Shown one piece after another: positions 8,809 through 17,563 of a stretch of DNA of 64,000 bases; the first letter of the stretch is position 1, and each line of letters begins with the position of its first letter. The notes beneath the pieces were generated by a model that was not told the DNA's origin, made no database searches, and saw only the letters and a list, made by a program, of their open reading frames with translations. Both the position numbers and the translations under genes were made by a program. Origin of the DNA: an uncultured Alphaproteobacteria bacterium (GTDB lineage: Bacteria > Pseudomonadota > Alphaproteobacteria > RF32 > CAG-239); contig CASZWJ010000002.1 in NCBI GenBank assembly GCA_949493535.1, forward strand, positions 1-64,000. The letters run 5' to 3'.

Positions 8809-11070
8809 ATGAAGAAAGTTGGAATGTATGCTTTAGGGTTGACGATGCTGTTGGCGCCGAATGCTCAGGCTTCCGTTTATGTCCGTGATGTTTCCGTGAC
8901 GGGTTTGGAGCGTGTGGAAGCAGATACCGTGTTATCTTATATTGATGTTCCGCAGGGCAAAACGGTTTCTCAAGACCAATTGGATTTTTCTTTAAAGCAA
9001 CTCTATGCCACAGGGCTGTTTACCGATGTGGTTTTTGATGTGAAAAACGACGGTATGCTGGTCATTAAAGTTGTTGAGAATCCGATTGTCAACAAAAGGG
9101 TTTTTGATGGCAATAACAAAGTCAGCGACGATATGCTTGAAAAAGAAGTCAGCTTGAAAGCCGGTTCCATTTATGACCGCGCAAAAGTGCAGGAAGATGT
9201 TCAGCGTATTTTGGAAATTTATAAACGCACCGGCCGTTATGCCGCTTCTGTTGAGCCGAAAATCATCAAGCGCGATCAGAATCGCGTTGATTTGGTTTAT
9301 GAAATTGACGAAGGCCCTTTGGCCAGCATTACCAAAATCAATTTTATCGGCAATAAACATTATTCCGATGATGATTTGGCCAATGAAATTATGAGCAAGG
9401 AAAGCCGTTGGTATCGTATTTTCTCAAGTTCTGAAAATTATGATGCCGAAAAAACGAACTATGACAAAGAATTGCTGCGCCGTTTTTATTTGAAACGCGG
9501 CTATGCCGATTTTCGCGTTGTTTCTGCCGTTGCCGAACTCAGTCCGGATAAAAAGTCTTTTGTTCTGAATTATGTTTTGGATGAAGGCAAACGCTATAAA
9601 ATCAGTGACATTAAAATTAATTCCGAAATTGCGGATGTAGATGTTAAACCGATGTATAAACTGGTCGATTTTGAAAAAGGCGATTGGTTTAACGATACCA
9701 AGGTTGACAGTACGGTCGAGGCCATTACCGAAGAGCTGGGCAAGAAAGGTTTTGCTTTTGTTGATGTGGTTCCCGATTTGAGTATGAATACGCAAAAAGG
9801 AACGATGTCTGCAACGTTTGACATTAAAGAAGGCGACCGTGTTTTTGTAAACCGCATTAACATCAAAGGCAATAACCGGACGCATGACGAAGTTATCCGC
9901 CGCGAATTCCGAATTGACGAAGGCGATGCTTTCAATGTTTCTAAAATCAAAGCTTCGCGCAAAAATGTCGAGAATCTGAATTACTTTAGCAAAGTTGATA
10001 TTCAAACCGTGCCGACAGATGAAAATAAAGCGGATATTGATGTGACTGTTGAAGAAAAATCAACCGGTTACTTTAATGTCGGTATCGGCTATTCTACGGT
10101 TAACGGCATGTTGCTGCGTACCGGCGTTACCGAAAATAACTTCCGCGGCATGGGGCAGCAGTTGGGCTTGGATATCGGCATTTCTCAGAGAACTCAGGAA
10201 TATGACATCAGCTTTACCGAACCTTATTTTATGGATAGAAACCTGAGTGCCGGCGTTGATTTGTTCCGTACCGAAGAAGATTATCAGGATTACGGTTCTT
10301 ATGATACAAGCTCTACCGGCGGCCGTTTGCGTTTAGGCTGGAAATATACCGATGATTTGTCGCAATATCTGCGTTATACTTACCGTCAGGACGAAATTAA
10401 CAATGTTGATTCCGAAGCCTCCCACTATATTAAAGAAGAAGTCGGCAAATACAACGGCTCCATTGTCGGCCAGACAATCGCTTATGACAAACGTGACAGT
10501 GCCATTAATCCGAAAGAAGGCTACTATGTTTCTTTCGGCAATGACGTTGCCGGTTTGGGCGGAGATGAGAAATATTTGAAGTTTGATACAAAACTTTACA
10601 AATATTATACCTTTGCCGATGATTATACATTTAAGTTCTTTACCAATGCCGGATACATTGTCGGTTATGACGGCAAAGAGGTTCGTTTGTCAAACCGTTA
10701 TAATCTCGGCGGGTCTACATTGCGCGGCTTTGATACGGCCGGTATCGGCGCCCGCGATAAATATACCGATGATGCTTTGGGCGGTAACTGGATGATTTAT
10801 TCCGGTGCGGAAGTTTCTTTCCCGATCGGCTTGGATGAAGTCGGCGTTCGCGGCAGAACCTTTGTTGATATGGGTATGCTCGGCAAGCCTGACGGTATTC
10901 GTCATGCTGACGATGTCAACTATTCTTCTTCACCGCGTGTGGCAGCCGGTTTCGGTTTCCAATGGCTGTCGCCGATGGGGCAGATTGACGTCGATTTGGC
11001 ATTCCCGATTGTTAAAGAAGATTATGATGAGACACAGGCATTTCGTCTGAACTTCGGCACCAGATTGTAA
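8809..11070 (+). CDS. bamA: Outer membrane protein assembly factor BamA
   Basis: Omp85 insertase that folds beta-barrel proteins into the outer membrane. The start at 8809 gives a signal peptide of about 20 residues (MKKVGMYALGLTMLL, cleavage after AQA). Five POTRA-like repeats fill about residues 22-420. The 16-strand barrel follows, with the loop-6 motif VRGF replaced by LRGFDTAGIG (GSTLRGFDTAGIG). The mature length of about 733 is a little short of E. coli BamA. The last residue is Leu (FRLNFGTRL), whereas outer-membrane barrels usually end in an aromatic residue. The longer frame from 8737 overlaps rseP and lacks a signal peptide. AAGGA lies 10 nt before the chosen ATG. Confidence 0.96.
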   Translation: MKKVGMYALGLTMLLAPNAQASVYVRDVSVTGLERVEADTVLSYIDVPQGKTVSQDQLDFSLKQLYATGLFTDVVFDVKNDGMLVIKVVENPIVNKRVFDGNNKVSDDMLEKEVSLKAGSIYDRAKVQEDVQRILEIYKRTGRYAASVEPKIIKRDQNRVDLVYEIDEGPLASITKINFIGNKHYSDDDLANEIMSKESRWYRIFSSSENYDAEKTNYDKELLRRFYLKRGYADFRVVSAVAELSPDKKSFVLNYVLDEGKRYKISDIKINSEIADVDVKPMYKLVDFEKGDWFNDTKVDSTVEAITEELGKKGFAFVDVVPDLSMNTQKGTMSATFDIKEGDRVFVNRINIKGNNRTHDEVIRREFRIDEGDAFNVSKIKASRKNVENLNYFSKVDIQTVPTDENKADIDVTVEEKSTGYFNVGIGYSTVNGMLLRTGVTENNFRGMGQQLGLDIGISQRTQEYDISFTEPYFMDRNLSAGVDLFRTEEDYQDYGSYDTSSTGGRLRLGWKYTDDLSQYLRYTYRQDEINNVDSEASHYIKEEVGKYNGSIVGQTIAYDKRDSAINPKEGYYVSFGNDVAGLGGDEKYLKFDTKLYKYYTFADDYTFKFFTNAGYIVGYDGKEVRLSNRYNLGGSTLRGFDTAGIGARDKYTDDALGGNWMIYSGAEVSFPIGLDEVGVRGRTFVDMGMLGKPDGIRHADDVNYSSSPRVAAGFGFQWLSPMGQIDVDLAFPIVKEDYDETQAFRLNFGTRL

Positions 11071-11189
11071 TTTTATAGGTTGCCTAAAGCGATTTTACGG
11101 GGAACTTAGAAAATTCATGTACTTCTGTGTACACTAAAATTTTCTAAGCCCCTAGAAATCACTTTATTCAACTCTCTAAAATCACAATC
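11063..11189. repeat. Quasi-palindromic intergenic element 2 (bamA-lpxD)
   Basis: Outer arms GATTGTAATTTTA (11063-11075, including the bamA stop) and TAAAATCACAATC (11177-11189) pair at 12 of 13 positions. Inner arms TTAGAAAATT/AATTTTCTAA pair perfectly. The centre is CATGTACTTCTGTGTACACT, nearly the same as in element 1, while the arms are unrelated to those of element 1. Confidence 0.8.
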
Positions 11190-11209
11190 AAATATAGAAA
11201 GGAAAAATT

Positions 11210-12223
11210 ATGGTCGATACAACATTTTTCAAAAATAACGGGCCATTTACCTTAGCGCAGATTGCCGAGGTTTGCGGGGCTGAGCTTCGCGATGCCTCAA
11301 AAGCAGGTGAAAACATTAAAGATATCGCTACAATGGCGAATGCCGGTGCTGAAGAAATTTGTTTTTTCTATGACAAAAAGGCAAAAGCCAAAGCGGCTGA
11401 GATTAAAGCTGCTGCTTGCATAACAACTCCTGAACTGAAAGCTTTAATTCCTTCCGGCGTCGTCGTTTTGGTTTCTAATAATCCGAAATTGTCATTTTTG
11501 AAACTCAATCAGCATTTTTACAGTGAAATTGTTGCTCGGGCGGAAGTTTCTCGTACGGCAAAAATTGCCCCGTCTGCTAAAATCGGGCAGAATACATTTG
11601 TCGGCGAGCATGTCGTGATTGAAGAAAATGTTGAAATCGGCGAAAATTGCGTGATTGAGCATAATGCCGTTATCAGCCGCGGCTGCAAAATCGGCAATAA
11701 TACCCGAATTGGTGCGGGAGCGCAGATTGCTTACTGCCTGATGGGCAACGACTGCTATATTTACAGTGGTGCTCGTATCGGTTTGGACGGTTTCGGCTTT
11801 ATGGTTATTAACGGCAAACACCAACGTATTCCGCAGGTTGGACGCGTTATTATCGGTAATGACGTTGAGGTCGGGGCTAACAGTTGTATTGACCGCGGCG
11901 CTTTGGATGATACGGTTATCGGCGATGGCTGCCGTATTGATAACTTGGTGCAAATTGCTCATAATGACAAGCTGGGGCGCGGTTGTGTTATCGTTTCCCA
12001 GACAGGAATTGCCGGCAGCTGCACATTTGGCGATTACGTCGTTTGCGGCGGGCAGAGCGGGTTTGCCGATCATTTGACAATCGGCAGCGGCGTTCAAATC
12101 GGCGCTCAATCCGGTTTGATGCGCGATGTTGAACCCGGCGCGATTGTTATGGGAACACCGGCTGTTCCAATCAAAGATTTTATGAGGCAGACGGCTATGG
12201 TGCAGAAGCTCATCAAAAAATAG
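11210..12223 (+). CDS. lpxD: UDP-3-O-(3-hydroxyacyl)glucosamine N-acyltransferase LpxD
   Basis: Third enzyme of lipid A synthesis, which adds the N-linked hydroxyacyl chain. The N-terminal ~100 residues form the uridine-binding domain. They are followed by a left-handed beta-helix of hexapeptide repeats ([30 protein letters not shown]). The catalytic His is in [32 protein letters not shown] matches the LpxD insertion loop. The length is 337 residues, and AAAGGAAAAATT precedes the ATG. Confidence 0.96.
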   Translation: MVDTTFFKNNGPFTLAQIAEVCGAELRDASKAGENIKDIATMANAGAEEICFFYDKKAKAKAAEIKAAACITTPELKALIPSGVVVLVSNNPKLSFLKLNQHFYSEIVARAEVSRTAKIAPSAKIGQNTFVGEHVVIEENVEIGENCVIEHNAVISRGCKIGNNTRIGAGAQIAYCLMGNDCYIYSGARIGLDGFGFMVINGKHQRIPQVGRVIIGNDVEVGANSCIDRGALDDTVIGDGCRIDNLVQIAHNDKLGRGCVIVSQTGIAGSCTFGDYVVCGGQSGFADHLTIGSGVQIGAQSGLMRDVEPGAIVMGTPAVPIKDFMRQTAMVQKLIKK

Positions 12224-12233
12224 TTTATGACGG

Positions 12234-12320
12234 GCTTTGCTAAAACGCTTTCATGCTTGTAAATTTTTTTCTTATGCACTAGTTTGTACACAGCGAAAAA
12301 AATTTTCTGCGTAGCAAAGC
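12234..12320. repeat. Quasi-palindromic intergenic element 3 (lpxD-fabZ)
   Basis: GCTTTGCT (12234-12241) pairs with AGCAAAGC (12313-12320), and AAATTTTTTT pairs with AAAAAAATTT further in. The centre TATGCACTAGTTTGTACACA is a diverged form of the shared core. It is the least regular of the five elements. Confidence 0.65.
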
Positions 12321-12361
12321 ATTTTATCAAAGCCATTGCAATAATTTTAAGAGGAATAAAA

Positions 12362-12814
12362 ATGTCTGAAAATAAAGTTTATCACATTGAAGAAATTATG
12401 AATATGTTGCCCCACCGCTACCCGTTTTTGCTGGTAGACCGTTTGGTTGTTGAAGAACCCGGCGTTAAAGGTTATGGTATTAAAAATGTAACCATGAATG
12501 AAGAATTCTTCCAAGGGCACTTTCCCGGAAATCCGGTAATGCCCGGCGTTTTGCAAGTTGAGGCAATGGCTCAGACTGCCGGCGCGATTGTGATTGCTTC
12601 CATGGATAATTATGCTGAATGCAAAAAAGGGGTTTATTTTATGTCTATTGACGGTGTTAAATTCCGCAAAATGGTTAAACCCGGCGACCAATTGCACATG
12701 CATGTTGAAAAAATAAAAGAACGCCGCAATATTTTCGTCTTCAAAGGGCAGACTCTGGTGGACGGACAGGTTGTCAGCGAAGCTGAATTTACGGCAATGC
12801 TGGCTGAAAATTAG
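12362..12814 (+). CDS. fabZ: 3-hydroxyacyl-ACP dehydratase FabZ
   Basis: Hot-dog-fold dehydratase of fatty acid elongation that removes water from 3-hydroxyacyl-ACP. Signatures are LPHRYPFLLVDR near residue 17 and the catalytic helix region GHFPGNPVMPGVLQVEAMAQ, containing the active His and Glu. The ATG at 12362 gives 150 residues, is preceded by AAGAGGAATAAA and matches family length. The frame extends upstream to 12284 but that part lies in the palindromic element. fabZ normally sits between lpxD and lpxA, and here an accessory block separates it from lpxA. Confidence 0.96.
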   Translation: MSENKVYHIEEIMNMLPHRYPFLLVDRLVVEEPGVKGYGIKNVTMNEEFFQGHFPGNPVMPGVLQVEAMAQTAGAIVIASMDNYAECKKGVYFMSIDGVKFRKMVKPGDQLHMHVEKIKERRNIFVFKGQTLVDGQVVSEAEFTAMLAEN

Positions 12815-12836
12815 TTTTTTTAAGCTAAACAAATAT

Positions 12837-12858
12837 CCCCCTTGCAAAAGGGGTTTTT
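12837..12858 (+). terminator. Hairpin terminator after fabZ
   Basis: CCCCTT/AAGGGG (12838-12843 with 12848-12853) has a 4-nt loop and is followed by TTTTT. It closes the first half of the lipid A operon before the accessory block. Confidence 0.7.
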
Positions 12859-12880
12859 GTTTATTTAAAAGGAAGATAAT

Positions 12881-13453
12881 ATGGATTTGATTGTTATATT
12901 GTTGGCTTTGTTGCTGGCGATTGCTACCATTGTTTATGAACTTTATTTTATTTATGCTTTGATTATCAGCAAGAACTGCAAATATCCGCCGGCTTTTCCG
13001 TCTTTCGGCAATATGAAAAAAATCACGCTTACGGAAGCGCGTAAAGTTTTAAATTCAGCAAAAAAGCCATTGAAAGTTATAGATTTGGGGTGCGGAACGG
13101 GAACCTTGCTTTTGCCTTTGGCAAAGGAGTTTCCCGAGCATGAGTTTGTCGGCTATGATTGGGACTGGTTTGTTTCTAAAATTATTGCTTTTCGCTGCCG
13201 CAAGCTTAAAAACGTGAAGATTATACGCGATAATTTTATGAATGCCGATTTTAAATCTTACGATTTGCTGTTATGCTTTTTAGATACAAAAGCGGCAGAT
13301 GATTTATCATTGGATTTGAACGGAAAGTTGAAAAAATCAGCAGTCGTTATTTCTTCCGCTTTTGAGTTAAAAGATATGCAGCCGTCAGAAATAATTGATG
13401 CCAAGTCTTACGGAATGCCTTTGAAAGTTTATATTTACGGTAAAAAAGATTAG
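12881..13453 (+). CDS. Membrane-anchored class I SAM methyltransferase-like protein
   Basis: The first ~30 residues form one strong hydrophobic segment (LIVILLALLLAIATIVYELY), predicting an N-terminal membrane anchor. The soluble part begins around residue 60 and carries a clear SAM-binding motif I, VIDLGCGTGTLLLPLA, followed by an acidic motif-II-like stretch (FVGYDWDW) and a strand that fits motif IV (YDLLLCFLD). The substrate cannot be told. The 190-residue length is short for a methyltransferase. AAGGAAGATAAT precedes the ATG. It lies between fabZ and a broken beta-helix gene in a block that interrupts the lipid A operon. Confidence 0.65.
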   Translation: MDLIVILLALLLAIATIVYELYFIYALIISKNCKYPPAFPSFGNMKKITLTEARKVLNSAKKPLKVIDLGCGTGTLLLPLAKEFPEHEFVGYDWDWFVSKIIAFRCRKLKNVKIIRDNFMNADFKSYDLLLCFLDTKAADDLSLDLNGKLKKSAVVISSAFELKDMQPSEIIDAKSYGMPLKVYIYGKKD

Positions 13454-13464
13454 TAAGAGAATAC

Positions 13465-14339
13465 TTGCGTTTTTTGTGGCTTCTTGATATATTTTCCGCA
13501 GTATTTTACGAATTAATTTATATTATTATGCTTAAAGAGATGATTTTAGGAACAGCGGAATCTTTATCTGAACTGTTGATTTTGTTAAATAAGGGCAGGA
13601 GAGGCGTAATAGTTCTTGATACAATGGTCGATTGCGGCGATTGCCGTTTGAACTGTTATTCGGGTATTGTTTTACGAGGAAAAGATAATACTTGCGGCTT
13701 AAATTTTACTATGGATGTTTTGAAGAGCCGGTGCTTAGAATGCATCAGGACAGCCGAATTGAGAATCTGACGCTTGAGTTTAGGGTCAATAACGTTTCGC
13801 CGGATGCAAATTTTGGCTGTATATTGATTCAAGATTGCGGCGTATCATTCGGAAATGTTAAGATAAGCCATAGCGTTTTGGAAGAAAGGCGGAATGTCGG
13901 ACGTTCTGTTTCTGCATTGTATTTGCTGCATCCGATGTTGGCAGATAAGAATATATTAATGAATATTCAGGGAAATTTTGCCGCAGCGGTGAAAGGCAAT
14001 AATTCGGCTACAGCACGTTTCTTGGCAAGAGAAGCTTCGGTGTCGATTGATGCGCAGAAGGTTTTGTTTCCGACAATTGAGCGTTGTTTGTTAGAAGTAA
14101 GCGGGGCAAAGGCATTTTTGGCTTATAGTAATTTAAATGTTTTCTGTGATGATTTTGTTACGGCTTATGTCTTGTTATCAAATAAAGCCGAAGTTTATTG
14201 TTCGCTTCAAAATGCCGAATTAAAGAAGGTCCTTTGGGATTTGAATAAGGAAAAACAGCGTTTGTTTATTATAAAAAATCTTTCTCGAAAGGTAAAAATA
14301 ACGCGCTGCCGGCTTTGGCCTTTTTTGTTATGCCGATGA
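13465..14339 (+). pseudogene. Beta-helix-like protein split by a frameshift
   Basis: Two overlapping frames belong to one protein. The first (13465-13770; likelier start ATG 13528) contains VIVLDTMVDCGDCRL and SGIVLRGKDNTCGLNFTMDV. The second continues FEEPVLRMHQDSRIENLTLEF to the stop at 14339. Adding one T to the run TTTT at 13718-13721 joins them into a single frame of about 290 codons (from the TTG) or 270 (from the ATG). Short repeated strands with Gly/Asn turns suggest a right-handed beta-helix, resembling the beta-helix insert of the flagellin next door. It could be decay, a slippage-controlled gene or a sequencing error. No function can be assigned. Confidence 0.6.
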
Positions 14340-14392
14340 TTGAAGCTCTTTTTTTAGTTTTTATAAGGTTAAAATAAGAAGAATTATAAATT

Positions 14393-16393
14393 TTAAGCAA
14401 ACAGCCTTAAAACACTCTGGCTGGACTGGGAAGCCAGGCTCAGCGAGTTAATCGCCAATTGTTGTCTGGTCTGCAAGGCCAGCATGATTGCCGACTCTTC
14501 GTTCATATCTGCCAAAGTCAGTTTATCTGCGCCTTCTGTTAAGATATTTATCAGGTTTTCGGTAAAGTCCTGACGCCCTTGGACAACAGAATAGTTATTG
14601 CCAAGCTCGCCCGACAAGCTGCGCAGAACGGCAATGGTTCGCTGCAAATCGAAAATTGAGACGGATACATCGGCAATATTTTTCCAGTCTGTAGAACTCA
14701 AACCTAAGGCTGAGGAACCTATGTTACGTCCGGCTATATTTAAACTGCCGGACTGGCTTTCGTTAAAAATAACGTTTAATTCTTCGCCTTTCAGCAGATT
14801 GATACCGCGATAAGAGGAATCATTTATCAGCATATCATATTGGGTTAAAATGTCATTATAGGCCTTTGACCATTCGGAAGAAACGCCAATGCTTGCATTG
14901 GGAACTGGGATACCTTCGATAGTAATTGATCCTTCTGATTTTATCGCATTCAGAAATGTCGGAAGGCTATAATTTTTAATCTCGGAGATATCTTCAGAAT
15001 TTTTGTCATTTGTTGTTTGTTGCGTATACATATTTGTATTATTATAGGGATTGTCTGGATTAAAATTGTTGGTTAAAAAGCCTGAATTGAAAGTCAAATC
15101 TTTAAGATTCATAATTTTGGCGGATTTGCCGTCCTCGGAAACCCAAGTTACTATGCCGACCGCAGTTTTGCCGCCGTTATAATCATCTGCGGAGCCGTAA
15201 CTTAAATCCGAATACATCACATCGCCGATTTTCGGTGCCGTTTCTCCGTTTGACGGATTGAATTTATTTTCTAAAAACTGAAAACAGCGGACGGAAGTAC
15301 TGTAGTGTTTGAGGAGGCTGTAGCGATTGCCATTGCCCATGTTTAATGTTAAAAAATGGCCATTGTTAAATTCAGAAGACGAGCAGTAATAATCGTTTGT
15401 CAGCGCTTCTGCTTCAATGCCTTTGCCTTTAAGCGCAGAAAGTGCTGCATTGATTTTATCCTTATTCTCTCCGGTCATGCCGCTGTTGCCATTGCCTGAT
15501 GTCATTTCATCAATATTATAGCCATAAACTTCCATTAACTCGCCGAGAGCCGGCAAGTACCAGTTTCCCTGTCCGAAGTTTTCATCCGTCTTGCTGCCGA
15601 CATAAAATTTATTGGCTGCACTTGCCGCCAGTCCGGCCGCACCGATTTGGCTGATTGTTGCCTGCGTATTTGCTTTGCCGTTAAATAATACTTCTTCTCG
15701 GCTGCTTAGAGCCATAGAACCGGTTCCCGAAACGGATATTCTCACATTCGGATCTATTTTGACATGTCCGCTGTCTTTGGCTTGTATTCCGCAAACTCCT
15801 GTTCCCGAAGCAGCTATGGCTATATTACTTATTTCCACGCTGCCGCTTACCGATATGGCGCTTTCTCCTACCGAACTCCCTTTGAAGTTCAGCTTATATC
15901 CGTTGCCGTTTATAACAACGTTGTGGGCTTTGATATTTAACGTTTCTGATAAAATCATGTCTCCCGCCAGCACCAGTTTAGCGCCGTCTGTTATCGTGGC
16001 TTCTATCTCGGATGTACTCATATCGGAGTTGATGACTTTGTAGCCTTCTTTAATAAATTCTTCTACCGGACGCCCCTTTATCGGCACCGGCGATGAAGTT
16101 GCCTGTTCGGCAATTGAACTCATCTGTTCCAAAAATGCCGTTGCGCTCGCAATTCCTTCCACTGCCGCTTTGACGGTCTGGATTGCCTGTCCCATATTGT
16201 CTAACAAGGAATTTAAATCTGATGCGCGGTTGCTTAAACTCACCGCGGTGTAATAGGATGACGGATTGTCTATTGCGGAATTGATTTTTAAGCCGGTTGC
16301 CAAATGGTTCCGGACCTCTGACACAGACGAACTCGTCCGCTTTAAGGAAAGCAGATTCATTCTCATCGCCGATGTCAGGGATACCACACTCAT
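14393..16393 (-). CDS. Flagellin with beta-helix and C-type-lectin-like (DGR target-like) insert
   Basis: Residues 1-100 (MSVVSLTSAMRMNLLSLKR...) and about 565-666 are the conserved flagellin D0/D1 helices that pack the filament core. The middle is unusual. Residues about 118-250 form a beta-helix-like region (ITDGAKLVLAGDMILSETLN, VVINGNGYKLNF). Residues about 262-375 look like the formylglycine-enzyme/C-type-lectin fold used by diversity-generating retroelement targets: GNWYLPALGELMEVY, YYCSSSEFNNGHFLTLNMG, and SVRCFQF at its end. KIGDVMYSDLSYG and GKTAVGIVTWV follow. I chose the ATG at 16393; a GTG three codons upstream is possible. It is transcribed against the lipid A operon and isolated from other flagellar genes. 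No reverse transcriptase lies in the window. Confidence 0.85.
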   Translation of the reverse strand: MSVVSLTSAMRMNLLSLKRTSSSVSEVRNHLATGLKINSAIDNPSSYYTAVSLSNRASDLNSLLDNMGQAIQTVKAAVEGIASATAFLEQMSSIAEQATSSPVPIKGRPVEEFIKEGYKVINSDMSTSEIEATITDGAKLVLAGDMILSETLNIKAHNVVINGNGYKLNFKGSSVGESAISVSGSVEISNIAIAASGTGVCGIQAKDSGHVKIDPNVRISVSGTGSMALSSREEVLFNGKANTQATISQIGAAGLAASAANKFYVGSKTDENFGQGNWYLPALGELMEVYGYNIDEMTSGNGNSGMTGENKDKINAALSALKGKGIEAEALTNDYYCSSSEFNNGHFLTLNMGNGNRYSLLKHYSTSVRCFQFLENKFNPSNGETAPKIGDVMYSDLSYGSADDYNGGKTAVGIVTWVSEDGKSAKIMNLKDLTFNSGFLTNNFNPDNPYNNTNMYTQQTTNDKNSEDISEIKNYSLPTFLNAIKSEGSITIEGIPVPNASIGVSSEWSKAYNDILTQYDMLINDSSYRGINLLKGEELNVIFNESQSGSLNIAGRNIGSSALGLSSTDWKNIADVSVSIFDLQRTIAVLRSLSGELGNNYSVVQGRQDFTENLINILTEGADKLTLADMNEESAIMLALQTRQQLAINSLSLASQSSQSVLRLFA
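15285..15378 (-). other. Putative DGR variable region in the flagellin gene
   Basis: Read on the minus strand, the segment encoding SSSEFNNGHFLTLN through KHYSTSVRCFQ is rich in codons ending in C. They include a consecutive run CGC TAC AGC CTC CTC AAA CAC TAC, although the surrounding genes favour T or G in third position and rarely use CTC. Randomised AAC codons give this pattern in known DGR variable regions. The position at the end of a lectin-like domain, just before VRCF, also matches. No template repeat is visible in the window. Confidence 0.5.
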
Positions 16394-16620
16394 TCCACAC
16401 ACACACTTCTTCTTATCCCGCGTAACTTTCTGTTCTGCCTTTCAGTATATAATATTTAATGGTTTCAGGCAAGTTAATTTATTTGTTTAATTCCTTTGTT
16501 CAGGCTTTGGAAAAATTTATGCCCATGTAATAATTTGTAAGTTTTTTTGTGTTTACTTTCGTTAATATTGCGGATAATTTTTTAAGCATATTAATTTAAC
16601 TTTTGAAAAGGAAATTTTCT

Positions 16621-17418
16621 ATGACCAATATTCATCCGACAGCCGTTATTGAAGACGGCGCGCAAATTGCCGCGACAGCTAAAATAGGGCCTTTGTGCTG
16701 GGTCTCATCCAGAGCTAAAATCGGCGAAAATGTTCAGCTTTTAGGTCGGGTGACGGTTATGGGCGATACAACTATCGGCGAGGGGACAATCGTTTTTCCG
16801 GGAGCTGTTTTAGGCGCCGGCCCTCAGGACCATGGCAATGAATTCCAGCCAGAAGCAAAGCTGATTATCGGCAAGCGCAATATTATCCGTGAAAACGTGA
16901 CAATGCATGCCGGTACGCCGAAAGAACATTTTACAACAACTGTCGGCGATGACGGAATGTTTATGATTAACTCTCATATTGCCCATGACTGCGTGGTCGG
17001 CAATAATGTGATTATGACAAATAATGCCGTTATCGGCGGACATGTCCGTGTCGGCGACGGTGCTATTCTCGGCGGCAACTGCGCGGTTCATCAGTTCTGC
17101 CGTATCGGGCGTAAGGCTATGATTGGCGGATTGTCGGGCGTAGACCGCGATGTTATTCCTTTTGGCATTGTTACCGGAGATCGCGGCAAACTGCGCGGCC
17201 TGAACGTTATCGGTTTGAAACGCAGCGGTTTTGACGAGCATACGGTTAAAGCTGTTTCCCGCGCTTATATGTTTATTTTCAAAGGCAAAGAAGGAACTTT
17301 TGACGAGCGCTTGGTTCAGGCAAAAGAAAAATATAAAGATAACGGCATGATTATGGAACAGATTAAGTTCATTGAAGAGTCTTTGGAAGGCCGCCGTAAG
17401 GTTATGACTGCGGAATAA
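16621..17418 (+). CDS. lpxA: UDP-N-acetylglucosamine O-acyltransferase LpxA
   Basis: First enzyme of lipid A synthesis, which transfers a 3-hydroxyacyl chain from ACP to UDP-GlcNAc. The N-terminal two thirds are hexapeptide repeats (IHPTAVIEDGAQIAATAKIG). The catalytic His is in MINSHIAHDCVVGNN, followed by the helical C-terminal domain beginning near GLNVIGLKRSGF. The ATG at 16621 gives 265 residues, with AAAGGAAATTTTCT before it. It lies after the accessory block and restarts the lipid A run. Confidence 0.97.
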   Translation: MTNIHPTAVIEDGAQIAATAKIGPLCWVSSRAKIGENVQLLGRVTVMGDTTIGEGTIVFPGAVLGAGPQDHGNEFQPEAKLIIGKRNIIRENVTMHAGTPKEHFTTTVGDDGMFMINSHIAHDCVVGNNVIMTNNAVIGGHVRVGDGAILGGNCAVHQFCRIGRKAMIGGLSGVDRDVIPFGIVTGDRGKLRGLNVIGLKRSGFDEHTVKAVSRAYMFIFKGKEGTFDERLVQAKEKYKDNGMIMEQIKFIEESLEGRRKVMTAE

Positions 17419-17526
17419 AAATTATTCTATGGCCTGCCAATGCAGAAATTACGGACAGCCGGTTCAGTTATGTATACTTTAGTGTACTTCTGTTGCCGGC
17501 TTCCTGATTTTTTATTATCAGCCGCA
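17409..17526. repeat. Quasi-palindromic intergenic element 4 (lpxA-lpxI)
   Basis: TGCGG then AATAAAAA at the end of lpxA (17409-17421) is mirrored by TTTTTTATTATCAGCCGCA (17508-17526). Inner arms GCCGG/CCGGC flank the centre ATGTATACTTTAGTGTACTT. The outer arms are imperfect, but the gene-end sequence is clearly repeated in inverted form. Confidence 0.65.
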
Positions 17527-17563
17527 TATAATAAATTTTCTTTCAGATAGAATAAGGATTTAA

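Noticed and set aside
8801..8811. ATG at 8801 as start of bamA
   Set aside because: It hits a stop after three codons; the ATG at 8809 gives the signal peptide.
14393..16393. A complete diversity-generating retroelement beside the flagellin
   Set aside because: No reverse transcriptase, accessory gene or AAC-rich template repeat is present in the window, so only the target-like domain is reported.
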